Under the pieces are notes generated by a model. The model was not told the origin of the DNA. It made no database searches and saw only the letters and a program-made list of their open reading frames with translations. Of a stretch of 64,000 nt of DNA, positions 60,901-64,000 are shown one piece after another. Origin of the DNA: an uncultured Lachnospiraceae bacterium (GTDB lineage: Bacteria; Bacillota; Clostridia; Lachnospirales; Lachnospiraceae); NCBI GenBank assembly GCA_910586615.1, contig CAJUJP010000009.1, positions 38,978-102,977 of the forward strand, read 5' to 3'. Made by a program: the position numbers and the translations under genes. Numbering within the stretch: position 1 is the first letter of the stretch; every line of letters starts with the position of its first letter.

Positions 60901-61076
60901 TCCGGCAGCACTGTTCCTGCTGCGGCATCTGCTGCCTGCGTCTGCTTACGCCTTGCCACATTTCGCGGCAGTTTGAAGCTTTCCAACCGTTTGTGCAGTG
61001 TCTCCGCCACAAAGCTGTCCAGTTCTGAATGTCTATAGCTTATAAATGCATCATACTGTATCCTATCTTTTGTCAT
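57837..61076 (-). CDS. TIR domain - transmembrane - coiled coil - beta-propeller protein
   Basis: A 1079-residue protein. Residues about 5-205 are a TIR domain (YDAFISYRHSELDSFVAETL, VFRDKEELP, YLIVICSPRLPESMWCRKEI). The Glu in MWCRKE (residue 127) stands where TIR NAD-hydrolases have their catalytic Glu. One span at about 228-250 is followed by a heptad-like coil (IQIKEQNTQITAQSEEITAQ, 257-285). About 310-1060 are repeated beta-rich blades of WD40/PQQ-like type (for example MKLSPEGSRILTMDASGQAQ, VAVDPGLEYCAVADKEGRTL). GGGAGG lies six bases before the ATG. The TIR faces the cytoplasm and the propeller probably lies outside. It may be a sensor or a cell-death effector. Confidence 0.85.
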   Translation of the reverse strand: MTKDRIQYDAFISYRHSELDSFVAETLHKRLESFKLPRNVARRKQTQAADAAAGTVLPDNSDTSVLDRAGYVTKSVKTKINRVFRDKEELPLVTNLADPITEALRNSEYLIVICSPRLPESMWCRKEIETFIEMHDREHVLAVLVEGEPDISFPEELLYREVEEHRPDGSVVKKRIPVEPLAADVRGADRKEIRKKIGSELLRLAAPMFDCNYDDLKQRHKEQRLHKILMTSVSISAACLLFGVVSTGMALQIKHQNIQIKEQNTQITAQSEEITAQAREIAEQYREAKRNTAVSRAKEAAGYLEEGDRMRAVATAQDALLDLSESGGIEENVDYPAEAVYALSDSLYLYENGQQILPDRILEADTAVRMMKLSPEGSRILTMDASGQAQVWKPDSVTDVVKIEVTCSSERGENQLAFLGEDCLFGPVEDEVILYNLSDGSAVPAYRRPCDDYVGIIVFQERRVAILLSEKDYQAVDCNDGSLLYTGDWDLEGMAARSTLEYAVSADGRYWAVSLATPYSEDVQKQAVAVYSVDTGERVNVFPVEYEYVKSLRFDEDRLYVVSNHSGEKDFTQVTLGMESCLQAFELAGNGEPAWTYERHNGWLYETSVSSLEGSSYVLCSGYSDVVALDKRDGSYIDLFGFGVEVVKLGNYTGTDNFMAFTRDGVWHYLHMERREDMVGALFPACTSSNVMDFAIGDGYCVTLPYNSRRMTVYRTARGEGLETFYEGEYDYFDSALSGDGTCLAAAFYNDSYTAAVDLFDAVTGERRWCYENDSRYEGMLFFDYNGQEALALITSDEIIVLDPRTGDRLHSEPLGLERSFDYLGCDRERENIILWDRSAIYKYDLTKMTACEWRYAEDTRFQDVVAVDPGLEYCAVADKEGRTLRFFRIGETEAFFTYNGEGGKTSNAAAGSSQIEGQTQTDLNFPYIETMFFDREGVETESTGHLYIVYMDGRIVRLDLDPEDPEHFCRADSHRQNPEKYNGLDDIMRGYIHQEGDSRAIIRGNTDAYLMTGQEGDLLAHLHGFLGYDSVAEQIYLTGIRTIYRIPLYDLSDINGIAEETRNAFTSSSLDLTDASCP

Positions 61077-61173
61077 TTCCGCCTCCCTTGAGGAAAATCT
61101 GTTTCCAGGGCTTGTTAACCGTGCATTTTTATTTTTTCATTCCTTCCGCTTCTTCCGAGATACAGGCTGTGCT

Positions 61174-61333
61174 GTTCCTGCAGGCCACTGTCATAACTGC
61201 CGGGATCCGTTATGTTCCTACGGGCCGCTGTCATAACTGCCGGGATCCGTTGTGTTCCTACGGGTCGCTGTCATAACTGCCGAAATCCGTTATGTTCCTG
61301 CAGGCCGCTGTCATAACTGCCGGGATCCGTTAT
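61174..61333 (-). repeat. Four tandem 40-base repeats derived from the 3' end of the DHH gene
   Basis: Units start at 61174, 61214, 61254 and 61294 and differ at only a few positions (gttcctgcaggccactgtca...ggatccgttat). The fourth unit overlaps the last codons and stop of the DHH phosphoesterase gene, so each unit repeats the gene's tail (NGSRQL-stop) and following bases. There are no spacers, so it is not CRISPR. Confidence 0.85.
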
Positions 61334-62903
61334 GTTCTGCCGCCGGTGTCTTCTCACCGTCATGCTTCGCAGGATCGTATGTCTTAAAGAAAATGTCCCG
61401 CTCCACCACATAAATATCGTGCTTGTCATCACACCGTACCGTCAGGTAATCACCTTCCCGGCCAAGCATATATTTTTCTTCATCCCATGTGGTAAACACC
61501 TTGACTCTCCCGGTCAGTTCCTTCGCATGGATATGGGTGCCGCCGCTGGCAATACATACTTTTGCATAATCCGCAAGCTGTGTGACTTCCCCGGTCTCCC
61601 TGTTATGAACCGTAGGTTCATACAGCGTGCTGCAATGAGCACGCGCCTCATCTTCACAGTATGGCCTGTCAGTAATAATATAGCTTTTCTCAAATTTTTC
61701 TCTCCGGTTCGGGTACACCTCGCCTTTGATTCCGATCATAATAATCAGGTCAGGTTCCACGATCATATCCACATCGCCTTCTAAAGTACGGATCGTGATC
61801 GGCGTCCCCACAGGCAGAACCGACGTCGCCTCCACATATCCCAGGGGCACCTGCTTTTTCACATAAGGCTGCATGTCCGAAATATCAATTTCATAATCTC
61901 TGGCATAAATGACTTGACAGAAATCAAAATAATTGTTCAGCCTCTGACTGAAAAATGCCTCGGAATGCAGCGTAGGATAGGCATTTTCATACAGCGTCTT
62001 GCTGATAAAACCGCCTGCCTTCTCCCGGTGTCCGCCGCCGGAACCCACGCCGTCCGCCAGAAATGCCGCCAGTTCATTGGCCTGCACCTCTTTGATACAG
62101 CTTCGCACCGAAAACTTATATCCGTCTTTTAGTTCATTATAAACAACACAACTGTCAACTTCCGCCACCTGAATCAGAAAATCGCTGATCAGACCAAGAA
62201 TATTCGGATCGCATGGCTGGGACTTGATGATCGCATAACGGTAATCGTCATTATAAATATGCCGTATCATGGCCACCCCCGCAATCTCCATCTCCTGCAG
62301 AGACAGATTGGAATTACGGAAAAGCGTGACCAGCGTCTTTTCACAGGGTACTGCCTCGCGCATATCCATATCCAGCGGATTGTAGATCTCGGCAAACTGG
62401 TTGGTATCCGTATACAGCCCGTAGTAGAGCGCCGTCCCCACCTTACTGTCCTCAATGGTGTAGCCCGCTTCCCGCAGCATATACCATACAAGGGTGGAAC
62501 AGCTTCCCAGATGCGGGTTGATCTCCCTTTTCTCCACATCCTCGATTTCCACCTGATGATGATCTATGATGGCCACATCCTCAGCCGGCAGACATGTTAC
62601 ATTGCCGGCACCGTACTGACAGTCCACAGTAATCAGCAGTCCCGGCGTTTTACCTGCAGGTTCCTGCTCCGAATATGCCCTGATATCTCCTATATAAATA
62701 ATGGGAATATTCAGCTTATCCACCATCAGCAGCAGATTTGATTTGTGAATCTGGTTACGCCCCGCATAGACAAGCTGAACCTGCCTGCCCAGACTCAGAA
62801 AATACTTGTACAGTGCAAACCCGGAAGCAATAGCATCCGCGTCCGGATTATCGTGACATTGGATGGTGACTGATTGATAGTGTTGCAAGTCTGTCAGTTT
62901 CAT
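61311..62903 (-). CDS. DHH family phosphoesterase (NrnA/RecJ-like)
   Basis: A 530-residue metal-dependent phosphoesterase. Motif I is CHDNPDADAIASGFAL, motif II LLITVDCQYGAGN, motif III AIIDHHQVEIED, motif IV SCSTLVWYMLREAGY. The DHHA1 substrate-binding domain ends with GVGSGGGHREKAGGFIS. This matches NrnA-like enzymes that degrade nano-RNA, pAp or cyclic-dinucleotide products. About 190 further residues (from about 335) are extra and contain beta-rich segments (EATSVLPVGTPITIRTLEGD, YLTVRCDDKHDIYVVERDI) not found in NrnA, probably a regulatory or binding domain. AAAGGGG lies seven bases before the ATG. Confidence 0.9.
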   Translation of the reverse strand: MKLTDLQHYQSVTIQCHDNPDADAIASGFALYKYFLSLGRQVQLVYAGRNQIHKSNLLLMVDKLNIPIIYIGDIRAYSEQEPAGKTPGLLITVDCQYGAGNVTCLPAEDVAIIDHHQVEIEDVEKREINPHLGSCSTLVWYMLREAGYTIEDSKVGTALYYGLYTDTNQFAEIYNPLDMDMREAVPCEKTLVTLFRNSNLSLQEMEIAGVAMIRHIYNDDYRYAIIKSQPCDPNILGLISDFLIQVAEVDSCVVYNELKDGYKFSVRSCIKEVQANELAAFLADGVGSGGGHREKAGGFISKTLYENAYPTLHSEAFFSQRLNNYFDFCQVIYARDYEIDISDMQPYVKKQVPLGYVEATSVLPVGTPITIRTLEGDVDMIVEPDLIIMIGIKGEVYPNRREKFEKSYIITDRPYCEDEARAHCSTLYEPTVHNRETGEVTQLADYAKVCIASGGTHIHAKELTGRVKVFTTWDEEKYMLGREGDYLTVRCDDKHDIYVVERDIFFKTYDPAKHDGEKTPAAEHNGSRQL

Positions 62904-63021
62904 TGTTTTATCCCCTTTTGCTTCCTATGATTTGTGCCCGCGGGCAATCCTTTTCTTCTTCTGGCTATTTGGCAGTCATCCTTTTTCAAGGCTCAATACA
63001 TACTCTTATGCCAGCCGCTTT

Positions 63022-63702
63022 TTAATGTTCTCTCACCGGTCTGCCGCCCCGCCTGATACCGAATTTTTCCCGCATGGCAAGCAGCGCATCAATCTGCTCT
63101 TCCGTGAGGCGGTTCTGCTTTCCCAGAATCTTTTCCGTAATCAGCAGGATATTTGCATAATATTCCATGGATTCCAGTCTGTAATATGCCTCATAAATAT
63201 CTTCTGCCCAGGTTACCGCCCCGTGATTGGCCAGCAGAATACCGTTATGCGTATGACAGTAAGGCGCGATCATCTCCGGCACTTCTTTACTGCCCAGCTC
63301 CGCATAGGGCGCAACCGGCACATTCCCCAGCGTAATGACCGCTTCCGCCAGTACCGGTGTATCCAGCGGAATCCCCGCGATCGCGAAACAGGTACAGATT
63401 GGCGGATGCGCATGGCACACTGCCTTGATATCCTGATTTTCACGGTAAGCACGCAAATGCATCTTCAGTTCCGATGAAGGCTTGCGGGTTCCTTCCAGTA
63501 CATTACCGTCCAGATCCACCTTGACCAGCATTTTCTTCTTCATATAGCCCTTGGAAACACCGGTCGGTGTCGCCCACACTTCATTGTCTGCCGTCTTAAC
63601 AGAAATATTTCCGTCGTTTGCAGCAACAAAGCCACGCAGATACATACGCTGCCCGATGTCTATGATTGCCTTCTTCGCCTGTTTTTCCGTAATATATTCC
63701 AT
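63022..63702 (-). CDS. Class II aldolase/adducin family, L-fuculose-phosphate aldolase-like
   Basis: A 226-residue zinc aldolase. Features: ANDGNISVKTADNEVWATPT, VSKGYMKKKMLVKVDLDGNV, KPSSELKMHLRAYRENQDIK, zinc ligands in VCHAHPPICTCFAI, and CHTHNGILLANHGAVTWAED. The family cleaves sugar-1-phosphates such as fuculose- or rhamnulose-phosphate into lactaldehyde and dihydroxyacetone phosphate; the exact substrate is not certain. I chose the ATG at 63702 (MEYITEKQ) because AAAGGAA lies upstream and the family starts here; the frame is open to 63825. A CcpA-like site upstream suggests carbon catabolite control of this region. Confidence 0.9.
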   Translation of the reverse strand: MEYITEKQAKKAIIDIGQRMYLRGFVAANDGNISVKTADNEVWATPTGVSKGYMKKKMLVKVDLDGNVLEGTRKPSSELKMHLRAYRENQDIKAVCHAHPPICTCFAIAGIPLDTPVLAEAVITLGNVPVAPYAELGSKEVPEMIAPYCHTHNGILLANHGAVTWAEDIYEAYYRLESMEYYANILLITEKILGKQNRLTEEQIDALLAMREKFGIRRGGRPVREH

Positions 63703-63874
63703 ATGTAACCGTTCCTTTACCATGCATCTGATATCATGCAGGCCTGCGGCGGATTTTTTACTGGAAACCCCATAAATCCGAAGCAGAACCTGTTTGATTC
63801 TAATCTGAAAATATGCTTTTTTCATTATGAACTATTCTGAGAAAAAAAACAAGAAACAGAACTGTTAAATTCAT

Positions 63875-63889
63875 TGAAAGCGCTTTACA
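63875..63889. promoter_or_regulatory. Probable cre site (CcpA operator)
   Basis: tgaaagcgctttac matches the catabolite-responsive element consensus TGWAARCGYTWNCW at 13 of 14 positions by eye if one base is skipped, and at 12 without skipping. It lies between the aldolase and a divergent promoter. Confidence 0.5.
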
Positions 63890-63926
63890 GAAAAACAATG
63901 AAATTTCGGATTTTCAAAAAAGTATA

Positions 63927-63956
63927 TTTACAATACCGTCTATAACATGTTATAGT
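63927..63956 (+). promoter_or_regulatory. Plus-strand promoter with a perfect 16-bp operator
   Basis: TTTACA (63927-63932), 18 bases and TATAGT (63951-63956) point out of the window. The perfect palindrome ctataacatgttatag (63940-63955) covers the spacer and the -10, as a repressor site would. The gene it controls lies beyond position 64000. Confidence 0.55.
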
Positions 63957-64000
63957 AATAAAAAGCATATTTTCTATAAATACACAGATCAGTAATTCTC

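Noticed and set aside
61174..61333. Regular repeats that could suggest a CRISPR array
   Set aside because: The 40-base units are directly tandem, with no unique spacers, and derive from the neighbouring gene end; no cas genes are present.

Overview
The window reads as chromosomal DNA of a spore-forming, Gram-positive anaerobe of the Clostridia, most likely family Lachnospiraceae. The reasons are the tig-clpP-clpX gene order, an alpha/beta-type small acid-soluble spore protein, AGGAGG-type ribosome binding sites before most genes, a DUF2225 protein, an NMT1/THI5-like ABC transporter, and teichoic-acid-like surface polymer genes. No rRNA, tRNA, CRISPR array or intact transposon was seen.

Layout. 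0-11.4 kb is core genome: tig-clpP-clpX, a lipoprotein plus a fused permease/ATPase ABC importer, a spore protein, a DJ-1/PfpI protein, a CYTH-domain protein, malQ, a heptad-repeat coiled-coil protein and a small membrane protein. 11.4-13.6 kb is decayed DNA: a multiply frameshifted gene, an acyltransferase broken at a G tract, and an IS66 transposase remnant. 13.6-32.3 kb is a visibly AT-rich surface-polysaccharide locus, all on the minus strand: GT4, Wzm/Wzt exporter, a coiled-coil methyltransferase, a GT2-GT4 fusion, two acyltransferases, an LtaS-like phosphotransferase, a YidC/TagF fusion, a small YIDPS protein, signal peptidase I, a nucleotidyltransferase/aminotransferase fusion, an ornithine-cyclodeaminase-family gene and an opine-dehydrogenase-family gene. 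32.6-37.3 kb holds an embedded nucleotide-signalling cassette: a diadenylate-cyclase-like protein, a 54-residue ORF, and a 918-residue protein with a HELAH zinc-peptidase motif. 37.4-47.5 kb returns to glycan genes (three further GTs, a GT-C-like membrane protein) and a large Ig-like (Big_2) secreted protein. 47.5-64 kb is core genome again: HAD phosphatase, DUF6062-like protein, TetR and MocR regulators, DUF2225, glnS, rarA, a TIR/transmembrane/beta-propeller protein, a DHH phosphoesterase and a class II aldolase.

Main story. Three genes in the polysaccharide region carry long homopolymeric G tracts inside their coding sequence. The tracts are G11 in an acyltransferase, G10 in the ornithine-cyclodeaminase-family gene and G9 in a second acyltransferase. 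Only the G9 gene is in frame, and all three would be in frame at G9 or G12. This is the pattern of slipped-strand phase variation of a cell-surface glycan, and it would switch acylation and an amino-acid-derived substituent independently. The same operon holds a set of genes (cytidylyltransferase/aminotransferase fusion, OCD-family, opine-dehydrogenase-family) suggesting an unusual opine-like, nucleotide-activated substituent. It also holds a methyltransferase with a tandem-repeat coiled coil next to Wzm/Wzt, resembling the WbdD chain-length ruler, and a YidC insertase fused to a teichoic-acid polymerase domain. The diadenylate-cyclase-like cassette inside the variable locus is a candidate uncharacterised conflict or signalling system.
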